DNA of 64,000 bases. It comes from Pythium myriotylum. Its lineage: Eukaryota > Oomycota > Peronosporomycetes > Pythiales > Pythiaceae. Below are positions 42,288 through 52,712 of the stretch, piece by piece (the first letter of the stretch is position 1; the number at the start of each line of letters is the position of its first letter). Under the pieces are notes generated by a model. It was not told the origin of the DNA. It did no database searches and saw only the letters and a program-made list of their open reading frames with translations. The DNA lies in NCBI GenBank assembly GCA_023091665.1, contig JALJCQ010000031.1, positions 930,001 to 994,000 of the forward strand. Reading direction: 5' to 3'. The position numbers and the translations under genes were made by a program.

Positions 42288-44054
42288 TTATTTATGTTTC
42301 AAGTCTGCCTGCTGTCGCACGTACCTGCAGATAGAGATGATGGTCAGTTTGTTCCCTATCATCGGGGCTGCATGTGCTTCGAACGCGACCATGTCATCAT
42401 TGTGTTGTTTGCGGACATACTCGGCAATCGTCTTCATTCGTGTGAGCTTGTGCTTGTGAGTTCGCTTTTCATGAGGTAGCATGTCACAACCTGCTCGATA
42501 TTGGTGTCGAGCGGGCTCGCTGTGCCAGTAGTAATGGATGTAGCTTTGCCAGGTTGTCACGTGTGCCAGATCAGACGTAAGTGTGGTTGTGTCATGATTG
42601 TCTTGCTGCGGTGACGGCGCGGGGTGTGCTTGTTGTGGCGCTTGTTGCAGAGAAGTGGAGAACGATTCTTGGAGCTCAGATAGCAAGATATCCTTGAACA
42701 CGAGCAATTGCTTCATGATGCTGACGTTACTTCCCTCTACTTGGATTGAAGGGGCCATGCCGCTTGTATCACCGGATTCCTTGTACTGCTCATCAATTAC
42801 GTTGATAACATCAGGTGCGAGTGAGTCACCCAGCTGATTCTCCTCTCGGTCAAGTACATCGTCGAGAAGGTATCGCACAAGTGTTTCGCTTTGTTCCTGT
42901 GGAGACCAGCCGCCCCACCATTTGACCAACTTCAAAGACCATCGTCGTACTTCTGGAGCAAACATGAAACGGTATTGCGCTCCCCCTCGTCGAAAACAGT
43001 GTGACGTGAACCAAATGTCGTCACCGAGGATGTCACTACTAATACCACTGACGGCGGCGACGATGTTGAGAACTTGGATGAAGTTCGTGTCACTCATAGG
43101 CGCCCCCCACTTGATACCGACGCGGTCGAACGATTCGACTTCGGATTTTGCTGGACCTTGCGAGGAGCGTTCTTTCTTTGCTCTCGTCCGTGGAATTCGA
43201 GTGAGCGATGGGAATGCGTAGTCATCAGTACTCCATGTGTGATGTAGTTCTTCAGTTGCGTACTTGAACCACTTTGTTACAAACGTCAGCGCCTCTGCGG
43301 CGTGCTCATCGCGTGGTAGCTTGTGAAGGTTATACGTCCGACTTGCAGATGGGTCATGGTCAGTCTTTCGATCTCGAATTGTGAAACAACCGTACTTGAT
43401 CTTCCGAAACGCAATTGTTGCATGATCACGTTCCAAATCTAATTGGATATCCTTGCGCTTCATCTGTAAAACCTCGTTGATCCGACAGAACCCGTAGAAA
43501 CACAAAGAACTTACTGCAGCGAACCAGACGCGCATAGTTGGGTTGAACATACTGCTCTCTTGGTGTAAGAAATTGATCATCTTTGTTAGCATAGGCAGTG
43601 ACATGGGTGATGCTCGAACTGGAGTGCGCGAACGCTTTTTGACCTTGTTAAGACCGGTCATGATCTGGGATATCATAGCTGACTTGGCCGGATTCCCCCT
43701 GCACGAAATCGATCCATCAAGGTCTTCCTCTGTGAGCCACTTGTCGTGGGGGTGTCCACCAGCCAGCATTTCCGGCTTCGAATAATGCCAAGAGATGGCA
43801 GCGCGTAGCTTCTCGGCAGGCCACTGACTTTTGTTGTTCTGCGAAAGCTTGTTGATAAACGCAGCAATCACACTCGGGAGTTCCACAAAACGATGGCGAA
43901 GAGGATTCGGATACCCGGCACCCTCACAAAACTCGGAGAATCGTCGAAGGCTACCGTTATAGTCGTTGCGTGTTGTCTTCTCCAGTCGCTCTTCGGCCAA
44001 CCGTGTGGCCGAAACAACGTCTTCATAGAGCGCCGATGCCGGAGAGATGTCCAT
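42288..44054 (-). mobile_element. Crypton tyrosine-recombinase gene
   Basis: 588-aa tyrosine recombinase of the Crypton class, which moves through a circular DNA intermediate. The core-binding domain covers about residues 20-170. Catalytic residues are visible: Arg in GFCRINEVLQMK, HxxR in TSHCFRRGGAQY, and a Tyr candidate in TLVRYLLDDV. The C-terminal YRAGCDMLPHEKRTHKHKLT resembles the GCR1_C DNA-binding domain found in Cryptons. The ORF is intact. I start at the ATG 44054 (MDISPASALYEDVV); the frame is open upstream with further ATGs at 44141 and 44162. Cryptons lack inverted repeats, so the element boundaries could not be set. Confidence 0.88.
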
Positions 44055-44730
44055 TGTTCGATCTGGTCTTCTTCCTTTTGGAAATAAGACTCCGAGTTGG
44101 AGCCTCTGGCTCGTAAATTGCAGATTCCACTTTCTTCCCATGAATATTACAAAAACATGCATTAGTGTTTTTAGCCAATCAGTCGGAATTGCACGGGCTC
44201 GGGTTAGGGGGTGCACCAGTTAAAGAAGCACGTGGCTGTGGGCAAGGACCACGCAATGCAATAGTGAGCGGGTGCCGGCGGTTGCAGGCTACCATCACGC
44301 AACGTAGGCTAGCACCTCACGGTGACAGGTTGTCACCACACAGTATATGCAAGAATTTTTCAACCGTGGACCAAATCGCCACGAGCTATGTCCTCTAGGC
44401 TCTTGCACTCGATATGTACACGGCGTTGATCTATTGCTCATACTCTTGGGCATCGCACAATGGAGGCTCTGCGCGGCCTGCTCTCGGCGACGCGATCTCT
44501 TGAAATGGTGATTCGGTTCGGTGTCACCGTGATGTTGAGTGATGGTCTGCCGAGGGTGCTGTGTGACACGTCGGACAATCCTGGTGTAAATACGGGACAG
44601 TTCTCTTGGCGAGAGACCGAGAGGCCTTTTTGTGAGAGTGGGAGTGGATTAGGTGTGCTTCGGGTTGTTTGGTTTCGCCCAAACGGCTTGTTTGCTTTGA
44701 CTGGAATTGTGTTTGGTTTTCACCTTTCCA
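44055..44730. other. Between Crypton gene and retroelement protease ORF
   Basis: About 680 bp, no supported gene. It should contain the Crypton 5' region and the point where the retroelement coding region was cut or ends. No reverse transcriptase motif seen on either strand. Confidence 0.4.
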
Positions 44731-46536
44731 CTACGTGCCATCCTCGTCAGCTGATATATCTCGTATGACGTCATCACCAGCAGTAATCCGAATGTCGATA
44801 GGTGATATGCGACGTTCTGGCGTTGGTTCCCTGTCTCTGGCACCGCGTAGAGACGGCATCTGATCACTGATGGTTGGACGCTTCGCGGGCAATCGCTGCG
44901 ACGCCCCTTGACCGTGGCAAATAGCCGCGTTCACCTGAGCCGAGTGCGTCCTGTTACCAGCGACACTGAACTCATCGTCGAGTCGATCCAGCACTCTCAT
45001 ACTCTCATACTCTTCTTGCGAGACTTTGTCACCCGTACATCGCTGGGATCCCTTGGTGGGATCAGGAGCGACATTAAACTCGCGGGCAACTTGTAGTCGA
45101 TAGACCAACTTGTATCCGCCTGCAGCAGTCTGATCATCGGTCGTCGTTGTATTTTCTCCTGCACCGGCCTCATGAGCGATAGCTAGGTGACTCCCAATGC
45201 CTTTGACCGTGCGATCTCGATCTTGATGGACAGATACCGCCTCCTTCACTTCGAACTCTTCGACGCGAAACTCTGTCTTCGGCTTCGTGACCATCGTAAG
45301 CGTTGCCACACGGCTGCAGTCGCCTGTCTGCAAGTTTGCGCTGGTTGTAGATGCTATTACACCGAATCGTTTCGTCACGTGGTCGCGTGGGAACTGCAAA
45401 GTTGAACCCGTATTTTTGGCTGGGACAAAATCATTGTCGACTTTATCGGCTACCTGTGAGGACGACCGACCATTGACCGCCGTTACCGCGCGCAAAAGAA
45501 TCTTCGGTGGGTTCAGGTACCAGCGACGTTTGACTGCAGACGTCTGTTGTGCCCTGAACACATTAGCATCGGCTATCCGACGCATTTCCAACGTAGGTTC
45601 TGGCTCTGCCTCATAAACCAGCGTCAACCACTCGGAGTATCGCTTGGACCCGAGTGACACAAAACCAGCTCGGCGGGGTATAGCGCCCGGGTTCATCCAG
45701 AGACGCACGATCGTCTGCGCCGACAATGTCACCGGCTTATTGAACACGTTCGTGACCTTCACCCGCGTCGGTAGACCGCGCTCGTTACACTCGGCCGTGG
45801 CGATCCACCGTTCATCCCGACGTAGCCACAGGCGTCTTCCAGCGGGTGGCCTCGCGCGCAAGTGTACCGATTCACCTGGGCAGACCGTCACCTCCTGTTT
45901 CATGCGGACCTGCTCGACCTTGTCACTATAGACTGCACGACGCCCCTCGAATTGCACGCGGATCTCGTCCGGCAGTAGTGCGACACCATCGGCGAGGTCA
46001 AGTCGGATACCGGCCGGCCTTAAGAAGTCGGTGCCCAAAATCGCCTGAAGGTTGCCAAGCTTACCGACCCAGACCTCGCAGTGATACGCGAGTTCTCCGG
46101 CTAAGACAACCTTGACCTGCGCACGGCCTTCAGTCGGATAGCCAGAACCACCTACCCCTTCGCAGAGCAACAACACAGTAGCGTCAATCTCGACTCCGAT
46201 CTTACGCGCAAAGTCGGAATCGAGGATCGACACCTCTGCCCCCGAATCAAGGAGGACTCGAGCGTTGTGGTCGTTGATTTGAGCACGTGCAATAGTCTGG
46301 CGGTAAGTCTTCCGCGAGTGGAATCGCCAGTAGCCACGCCGTTCACCAGATCGCAGTGTAAGCCGTTGAATCATCTTGTTCCGTTCATAGTCGCATGAAA
46401 GTGTGTTATCGATCGTCGAGCATGTCGATTCGTTACCATGTAGCTGGCTACCGGGTACGAACGCATATACACCGACATTGGGACGCCACCCGGCGCGTTC
46501 CAGTTCCCAAACTGGCGGGCGTGTCAGTTTAACCAC
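44731..46536 (-). CDS. Retropepsin-like protease ORF of the Ty3-like element
   Basis: About 600-aa frame with the aspartic-protease active site LLDSGAEVSILDSDFARKIG and the later ILGTDFLRPAGIRLDL, the two hallmarks of retroviral-type proteases. It overlaps the zinc-knuckle ORF in the -1 frame and has no ATG at its start, so it is probably reached by frameshifting. The downstream 350 residues have no recognised domain. The frame ends DISADEDGT. Confidence 0.82.
   Translation of the reverse strand: MVKLTRPPVWELERAGWRPNVGVYAFVPGSQLHGNESTCSTIDNTLSCDYERNKMIQRLTLRSGERRGYWRFHSRKTYRQTIARAQINDHNARVLLDSGAEVSILDSDFARKIGVEIDATVLLLCEGVGGSGYPTEGRAQVKVVLAGELAYHCEVWVGKLGNLQAILGTDFLRPAGIRLDLADGVALLPDEIRVQFEGRRAVYSDKVEQVRMKQEVTVCPGESVHLRARPPAGRRLWLRRDERWIATAECNERGLPTRVKVTNVFNKPVTLSAQTIVRLWMNPGAIPRRAGFVSLGSKRYSEWLTLVYEAEPEPTLEMRRIADANVFRAQQTSAVKRRWYLNPPKILLRAVTAVNGRSSSQVADKVDNDFVPAKNTGSTLQFPRDHVTKRFGVIASTTSANLQTGDCSRVATLTMVTKPKTEFRVEEFEVKEAVSVHQDRDRTVKGIGSHLAIAHEAGAGENTTTTDDQTAAGGYKLVYRLQVAREFNVAPDPTKGSQRCTGDKVSQEEYESMRVLDRLDDEFSVAGNRTHSAQVNAAICHGQGASQRLPAKRPTISDQMPSLRGARDREPTPERRISPIDIRITAGDDVIRDISADEDGT
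46524..46533 (-). promoter_or_regulatory. Candidate -1 ribosomal frameshift site
   Basis: Read leftward: G TTA AAC TGA. The heptamer GTTAAAC sits in the correct zero-frame register immediately before the zinc-knuckle stop, and a -1 slip enters the protease frame. GUUAAAC is a known natural slippery sequence. A downstream pseudoknot was not evaluated. Confidence 0.55.
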
Positions 46537-46775
46537 TTTCCAACAGTTTTCGGTAAGATGCCGGCATGTTTGTCGGGGTCAAACCAGGTCTTCAGCTGAT
46601 TCGCGATGTCTCCGAGTCGGCAGTCACCACGATCGTGCATGTTACCGCAGCCCTTGCATCGATGATAGCAATACCCAAGTGGGTGAACCAGTCGGCCGCA
46701 GACAGTGCACATGATCCGTCCCCAACAGTCGCGATCTTGGTGACGCTTCGAACCACAGTGTGAGCACGGATTCAA
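46524..46775 (-). CDS. Zinc-knuckle (CCHC-like) segment of gag
   Basis: 83-aa frame beginning MNPCSHCGSKRHQDRDCWG, a CCHC knuckle, then two further Cys pairs (CTVCGRLVH, CKGCGNMHDRGDC). It is in the same frame as the gag core and separated from it by one TGA at 46817-46815 plus 13 codons. It may therefore be made by stop readthrough, or the TGA may be a disabling mutation. Confidence 0.78.
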   Translation of the reverse strand: MNPCSHCGSKRHQDRDCWGRIMCTVCGRLVHPLGYCYHRCKGCGNMHDRGDCRLGDIANQLKTWFDPDKHAGILPKTVGKWLN

Positions 46776-46814
46776 CTGTTTGAGCGGTTCTGTCTTCGTT
46801 CGGCTGGTCTTTTC

Positions 46815-47654
46815 TCACTCCTGGAAGGCTGCGACCACCTTGGTCAGCACGCTGATCGATTCTGGGGCAAGCGCGGCTGCGAGATCGGCGGCTCCTCTTT
46901 GAGCGTCACTCTGGCGGTCGCTGTCGCTACTCGAGTCATCATCGTCGGACGATTCGACCCCCAAGCTTGCGTCGGACGATCCCCACGCTTCATCAGCAAA
47001 ACGAACCGTTGGCGGCACGAACTTAGTTATCGCGTTCACTGAAATCGGCTTCTGCTTCGACCCCAAGGGGAAGGATCGTGGCGGCTTGGTGTCACGTTTG
47101 TCCGCTCGAGACTTTACCGCCTCGTCGCGTCTTGCCCTCTGGTTCTGACGTAGGAGCTCCTTGAGTGCTTGGTGCAGCTGACTCTCGGTGGTTGGCTTGG
47201 CCAGCCCGAACTGACGGGCGAGATCGGGATCCTCGCATGTATCAAGAAAGTGGGTCACGTGAAATGACGCAGCGGCACCCTCGTAATCAATACCGGCCTC
47301 GATCGCCTGGACATTAAGCCGATACAGGTAGTCGAGATGTTCTTCCGTCGGCTTGCGGCGGAGTTCATAGTACCGCTGGTGTGCGGTGACTGTGGCGCCA
47401 CAATATTCCCGCTCAAACTCGGCCTGGAGTAACAACCAGCTGGCTCGAGTCGATTTCTTTAGCTGCTTGTACCAGATCTTCGATGTGCCGGTCAGTAACT
47501 CGGGAAACTTGAGGCAGCATTGGCCATCAGTCATTTCGTCCTGTCGGAAAGCCGACCTGACTGAGCTTATGAAGGCCTTTCCGCGATATTCATCACGCGA
47601 CTTGCCATCAAACGTCTTCAGGTCGGCGCATGCCGACTGCCGAAGGCGCGTCAT
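46815..47654 (-). CDS. Retrotransposon gag core
   Basis: 279-aa ORF matching the retrotransposon gag pattern: TFDGKSRDEYRGKAFISSVR, LKFPELLTGTSKIWYKQL, and LLQAEFEREYCGATVTAHQR with YYELRRKPTEEHLDYLYRLN. An Asp/Ser-rich tail (SSDDDDSSSDSDRQSD) precedes the stop. It forms the particle shell. It starts at ATG 47654, upstream of which lies the N-terminal ORF in another frame. Confidence 0.85.
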   Translation of the reverse strand: MTRLRQSACADLKTFDGKSRDEYRGKAFISSVRSAFRQDEMTDGQCCLKFPELLTGTSKIWYKQLKKSTRASWLLLQAEFEREYCGATVTAHQRYYELRRKPTEEHLDYLYRLNVQAIEAGIDYEGAAASFHVTHFLDTCEDPDLARQFGLAKPTTESQLHQALKELLRQNQRARRDEAVKSRADKRDTKPPRSFPLGSKQKPISVNAITKFVPPTVRFADEAWGSSDASLGVESSDDDDSSSDSDRQSDAQRGAADLAAALAPESISVLTKVVAAFQE

Positions 47655-47701
47655 GGCGTTGATGCCTTGAGCCGAACTTGAACACTCATCGTAGATATCG
47701 G

Positions 47702-48745
47702 CTATGTAGTCCGTTGACGACCACGGGACTGAGGGCTTGACGTCTCGATCGGCCGCTTGGCCTTGACGCCAGACTTGACGTCCGCCTTCTCCTCAGCCCT
47801 TTGCGTGGTTGACTTGCTTCCGTCGGCCTTCGACGCGATGTCGTTAGCAGTCACCTCGCCTGAGGCAACCTTATTAGCAAAGTCTTGAAGGTACGACTCC
47901 AGGTCGCGCAACATCTTGTCCTTGATCATGAGATCATTCTCCATCCGTAATACCTCGTCTCGCGACCGGCCGATCAACTGCTCGGCGATTCTCTGCAGCG
48001 AGTCTGCGTCCATAATGCCTCCGCGATTGGCGGCCAACGCCTGCTCGAGTTTTCGCTGAGACTGATGGCGTAGGAATAGGTCGTAGATGGCTTGGCCGGC
48101 TGCCACGAGCTTTTCGCGTCGGACGCCCATGATCCTAGCATTGTCAAGGATGGTCACAGCGTAACCCGCCGTATTGAAGACGCTGATGATGCCATGCAGC
48201 ACCTGCTGCTGGGTTTTCATGGACGCAAAACCCAGGTCGCGGACATCAGCTGCGGGGCTGACCTTGTTCACCTGCAGGTGGCGCAGGCCTTCGTGCTTCG
48301 CCATGATGACTTCGATCATCCGAGCCGGAATAGCTGACGGTCTTGTCGGATCCATTTTCACGGGTACAGCATTCACGGCTCGAGTTATCGGTGTGACCGG
48401 CTCTTCAGACACAGTAGTGGCTGCCAGTCCGTCGATCACGCTGGTCAGGTAGACGTCGGAGCCGGCCTCGCTTGCGTCATCCTTGGCTTCATCTTCAAGA
48501 TCGGGAAGAAGGTTGCGAGTGACGTGGTCACTCGCTGCCGACTGTCCTTCGACCACGCTCACGCGTGGGGGTCCTTCGTAACCGGCAGTGTTCTTGTCAC
48601 CATGCTCGTCTGGGGACCCTCCAGGCGAACTTGGTCGCGGCTTCGCTTGTTTCAAGTCGGGACCACCTGCAGCCGTTTGAACAGGTGACTTCGACCGTGA
48701 TAGTCTCTTAGACTTCGGAGGCATGTTACCACCAGCTCCTGGCAT
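47702..48745 (-). CDS. N-terminal gag-type ORF
   Basis: About 347 aa from ATG 48745 (an alternative ATG at 48724 gives MPPKSKRLSRSK). The first 110 residues are basic, then acidic, and disordered. The C-terminal half is helical with coiled-coil character (RKLEQALAANRGGIMDADSL, LMIKDKMLRDLESYLQDF). The position directly upstream of the gag core, in a different frame, suggests a matrix-like gag part or a frameshifted single gag. No other family recognised. Confidence 0.62.
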   Translation of the reverse strand: MPGAGGNMPPKSKRLSRSKSPVQTAAGGPDLKQAKPRPSSPGGSPDEHGDKNTAGYEGPPRVSVVEGQSAASDHVTRNLLPDLEDEAKDDASEAGSDVYLTSVIDGLAATTVSEEPVTPITRAVNAVPVKMDPTRPSAIPARMIEVIMAKHEGLRHLQVNKVSPAADVRDLGFASMKTQQQVLHGIISVFNTAGYAVTILDNARIMGVRREKLVAAGQAIYDLFLRHQSQRKLEQALAANRGGIMDADSLQRIAEQLIGRSRDEVLRMENDLMIKDKMLRDLESYLQDFANKVASGEVTANDIASKADGSKSTTQRAEEKADVKSGVKAKRPIETSSPQSRGRQRTT

Positions 48746-50721
48746 ACGCACCACTGTGGTAGAGAGGGTCGGCACAAATCACAGCACAGCGACTGCTCGT
48801 GACCGCTGACCCCTCACCAACAGGCCTTCAGATTCTTGGAGCTGGGTTGTAACCACTGGCGTTACACCCCACGTGAGGTCGCTGTGGGGGTGAACCGTGG
48901 GCTGATATCTGCTGCCGAAAGTCGGAGAGGGAACCAGAGGGTCGTGAAGCCTCTGGGGTTCCGACAACTGTAGCCCGCTAGGAGACCGTCTAGCAGAACT
49001 GGTCGGAGGGGTCGTACGGGCCGAGAAACACACATGCTCGACACGCAGGGGCTCGGTGCACTTGTGCGCAGCCGGTGGGACCGGGCTGCGGCTTCCTTGG
49101 GCGTATTCGCCTGGCGTAGAGACGCCAGAGGACGTAGCACTCCTTGGATCGTGGCGGGGGGACAATCCCACCGGCGCACACGACCTTGCCTTGACTTGCG
49201 CAGCCGACGCCGCTGGCAGACTTGCCCCAGCGCTTCAAATCGGCTGCTCCTTGAGCGGTTCTTCGGCTTCCTCCGACTGCAATAGCCAGAGTCCACCGGG
49301 CCTTCTTTAACGTCACCTCCTGTTGGTGACGGCGAGCCTTGGTGTCGACGTTCCTCGCCAAGTCTTGCGGCTTGCTTGCGGACTTGACGGTGAAAATGGA
49401 AGTCCATTACCATAGCTGTCACCAGCTGCCTTAAGTACGAATCTACCGCTAGGTTCGGCTGACTAAGTTCGGGACCGGCTCTAAACCGGCTCCTTGCCGA
49501 CTCTATCACCCACTATCTCTGCTGAACTCCTGGTCCGACTCTACCATCTGACACTGATTACGCCCCTTACGATTGGACGAGACGCAGACTCAGATCGGGT
49601 CTGTTCGGCAGCCCATTTTAGCCAATCGGCTACAAGGATCAGAAATACCGGTTTTGACCGGCTGTACCGCTGATACCGGTACAGAACGGTCATCACCCCC
49701 GCAAACGTACTAATATCGGTTAGTCTACAGATATCTCTCTCATCTGGGCCGTTCCAGAGTGAGTCGTGGGCATGTGGGATCTCGATATCTTTGCCCAAGA
49801 CCCAGCCGCTTTACCACAGACGCTCAGTGGAGCACACGGAAGGTCCGTCTCAGTCAAGTCGACTGTCCCTGTCTACTATAGACATGGATACAAGACCCAA
49901 GCAGAAGGCCATGAAGATGGCGAGACCGCCGCGTTCGGCGCAGTCGAAGCATCGACAATGTCCACCGACCTCATCGGTTGCGTTGGACAACGCTCGCATT
50001 AAGCCAGAGTGGCTGGCTCAGTTTGGTGTTGGTACACCGAGCAGTTCTCTGCAGTGTAGCCATCACGCCCGAGCGTGTGGCCGACAACACGAAGTTGTCC
50101 GGCAACGTCGTTGTTCGACTGCCACGGGTATCCCCGCGCTCCACGCACTCAGTTGAGTCGCTGGATGAGGCTAGCCAGCCTCTCGAGTACCTGGTAGTAC
50201 TCGCGGTGGATACCCACCGACCACAGTCTCCAGTATTAGACTGGACCCAGTTTTGGGCACCGTCAAGAGACGAAGTTTGCGAGATCGCATCGTACAGACC
50301 TGTACGCTTGCACAAGGCAAGAACCCACCGCACTGAGTGTGCGTGCCAAGTTTGGGCTTGCCGCGAGCTCTGCTCGCCTCGCAATGGTCGTCTGACCATG
50401 TCATTTTGGCTTGCCGCCGTTAGACGGCAAAATGGCCCAGTTCTGGGGGATCGTCATGATCCAGTGGTCGCTGGCGACCGCGCGCACGTCTGCATGCGTC
50501 TCATGACGCAGCGAGGTGTTGCGCCAAGCCGCTGCGGCTCTCGATCAGTCGTTGTCGAAAAATCGACACGCGACTTCGCGCTCATGGTCGCCATGAGTCT
50601 GTACCCATTTCCGTGTGGGTCCTCGGAAATTCCGTACTGGAATAGGCTCGTGCTCCTTTTCTAGGACACGGCTGTTCCTAAAGTAGGAACAAGGGTGTTC
50701 CTCATTTTGGGTGGGGGGTGG
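48746..50721. other. Non-coding or decayed retroelement flanks
   Basis: About 2 kb with many short antisense ORFs but no domain. It should contain the leader and perhaps the 5' LTR of the minus-strand Ty3-like element, but I found no duplicated LTR inside the window. A TGTAAC inverted motif occurs near 48848-48868. Confidence 0.35.
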
Positions 50722-50932
50722 TGTAACGGGGTACAAGGTTACACAAGTAGGCTAGGTTGTGAAGGTACATAATGTGTGTGGTCCACTTAGGGGAAAAGTT
50801 AATCTAAGTAGTGACTCTCTTTTATTAGATTCAGTAGGTGATATCCCTGGGTATTAGATACCAGGGATATCAGATATAGGGGGATTTTTCCCCAAGGGGA
50901 AAAATCTGAATACAGGGAGTTCGCCTTTTGCC
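50722..50932 (+). repeat. Possible LTR remnant
   Basis: Starts TGTAACGGGGTACAAGG and ends near TTTTGCCA, followed by TTTGGCGCTCGTCGACAGGG, which resembles a TGGCGC-type primer-binding site. It lies directly before a plus-strand gag remnant. It contains palindromes (GATATCCCTGG/CCAGGGATATC). No second LTR copy was found, so the limits are tentative. Confidence 0.35.
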
Positions 50933-50938
50933 AAGTCT

Positions 50939-51944
50939 TTGGCGCTCGTCGACAGGGGTCGACTCGGAGCGGCTGCTCACGCTTCCTCAAGCGCAGGTGC
51001 TGTGTACGGTCGTGGACCGTTACGTCAAAACAATCCGGATCGAAGCGACAAAGAATTCCTTGCGCGCAGGCGCAAGTCAAGACTCAAGTTTTTTAATCAA
51101 CCTCGGCCCCGGAAGCTCCCTCGCGTGTGGACGATCTTGGCCAGTTTGCTCGGAAGGATGGCGCGTCGTTTCGTCACAGACGAAGATGGTGAGGTCGACA
51201 TGGTGACGGCCCAGCCAGTCTACGAGTTTATTGCGGCTCCCAAGCTCGGCAGTTGGGACCAGGCCTCTCTCGTCAAGTGGAGTAAGGAGCGCATTCAATA
51301 TGAGAACAAGATTCACCAACGGTGCTGCGTCACGGGCGAGTTGTACCAAAACATCGCGGTGGGTGTGAAGGACTCGCTGCTACCCGGCGTGCTCGAGAAC
51401 CTTTGCCGTTACGTGCTGCGCAAGTCGGAGGAAGAAACCACGGACAAGGGCATTAGTGTTGCCCATTCGTCAGCGTTGCAGTACTCTGAAAAACAATTAC
51501 CTGCCGGATCTGAAGTCTCTCTTTGCCAGGGAACTTCGGATGAATTTGTCGGTTGACGATGTGGATGCCAGAGTGTTTGAATATTTTCAGACATTCAACC
51601 GCATTGTCACTGAAAACGGTTTGACGGTTATGCTCGGCAGCAATACCCATAACCCTGAGTACCGTGCCAAGGTGAAACTACGGTGCAGTCTCCTGGTTGC
51701 TGGCATCCAGCCGCAAGCGCTGAAGACGCGGATGGAGCGACTCGTCGAGTACGAGCGTCGGGACTGCCGGGCCGACGACGTTTTCCTTTTGCCGTTGGTG
51801 GTGGAGAAGCCAAGCTCCAGCATCAACATCATCTCCAGATGCGCGAGGAGCGTGGCAGCAAGGCTGGTGGAGCAAACCCGCGAACGGCGCCGCCAACCCG
51901 CCCGCAGAGTGCTCGGAGGATTGCTTAGTGTGGTGGGCATGTAG
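50939..51944 (+). pseudogene. Decayed retrotransposon gag (plus strand)
   Basis: Two overlapping frames together give an oomycete-type gag: LGSWDQASLVKWSKERIQYE and RCCVTGELYQNIAVGVKDSL in the first, then LPDLKSLFARELRMNLSVDD, RVFEYFQTFNRIVTENGL and KLRCSLLVAGIQPQALK in the second. A frameshift lies at about 51470-51490. The family pattern is remembered from retroelement gag genes of oomycetes. Sequence downstream of 51950 no longer codes for pol. Confidence 0.7.
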
Positions 51945-51998
51945 TTGGTGATGCCCATGATGTTGGAGACAAGGGCGACTATACGATCAGGATGAAAA

Positions 51999-52422
51999 TG
52001 TCGGCTGTTCGCTTATCCCGCTACGCTGAAGCTTCACACGGGGCGGCTGTGGTGAAGTGGCGTGGAAAATCTCCAAGTTGCTGTGGTCAAGGGCGTGGAA
52101 AGTCTCCAAGTTCAGAGGATTTGACCAGTCAGTCAGCAGTTTTAGTATCGAGAAATAATGAATAAAAACAGTAGGTAGTAGGATCGTGGGCCTGATTAGA
52201 GGACCCGCGAGCAGCAGAGGATGATACATAAAACAGTAGGTGTAGAGTGGCAGGCCTGAATAGAGGCCTGCCATTGAGGTAGGAAAAACCCAATAATCCG
52301 GGGAAGAGGGTGAGAACAATTCTCAGCCTCCCATCCGGGAAGTCAGTACAGAAAATTCCCTCCTTCGACAAGAACGTTCCCAGTTGTATCAAACTCCTTT
52401 CTAGTCAGTGAAACAGCTTACA
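51999..52422. repeat. LTR-like or inverted-ended segment
   Basis: 424 bp starting TGTCGGCTGTTCGC and ending GAAACAGCTTACA, so TG...CA ends with an imperfect 12-14 bp terminal inverted repeat. It contains two internal direct repeats (GTGGAAARTCTCCAAGTT, and AAAACAGTAGGT with RGGCCTGAWTAGAGG) and an AATAAA. It could be a solo LTR of the element carrying the helicase/protease chimaera. No partner copy in the window. Confidence 0.4.
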
Positions 52423-52712
52423 GTTTGTATCAGGAAGTCGGATTCGACCAGTAGGACAGGAATTTGTCTGAGCCTGGGTGGTCTCGTCCGCGCCGACATC
52501 GGGCCAACCCCGAAGCACTCTCTTCTTCTCTAAGTGCACTCTCGTTACCTCTGGGTAAGTGAGGACCCGTTGAATTGGCGTGTTGGAGTTTCGGACGTCC
52601 ACTTCGAACAATCAGTGATATCTCGAAGTTCAAGTCTAATTCCAAGTAAAATTTGTTGCCGCCGGTGGTTCGAAGCGAGTTACGTACGCCAACTTTCTCC
52701 GTTTTCAACCTA

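Larger units (their letters stand above)
44731..48745 (-). mobile_element. Ty3/Gypsy-like element: gag, zinc knuckle and protease only
   Basis: Minus-strand retroelement segment made of four ORFs in order: N-terminal gag, gag core, CCHC zinc knuckle and retropepsin. No reverse transcriptase, RNase H or integrase follows; the next gene is the Crypton. LTRs were not identified. It is either truncated or a non-autonomous gag-protease derivative. Confidence 0.8.

Noticed and set aside
48779..49509. Coding upstream extension of the Ty3-like gag
   Set aside because: Several overlapping low-complexity Arg/Pro/Ser frames on both strands, none with a domain or ATG in a good context.
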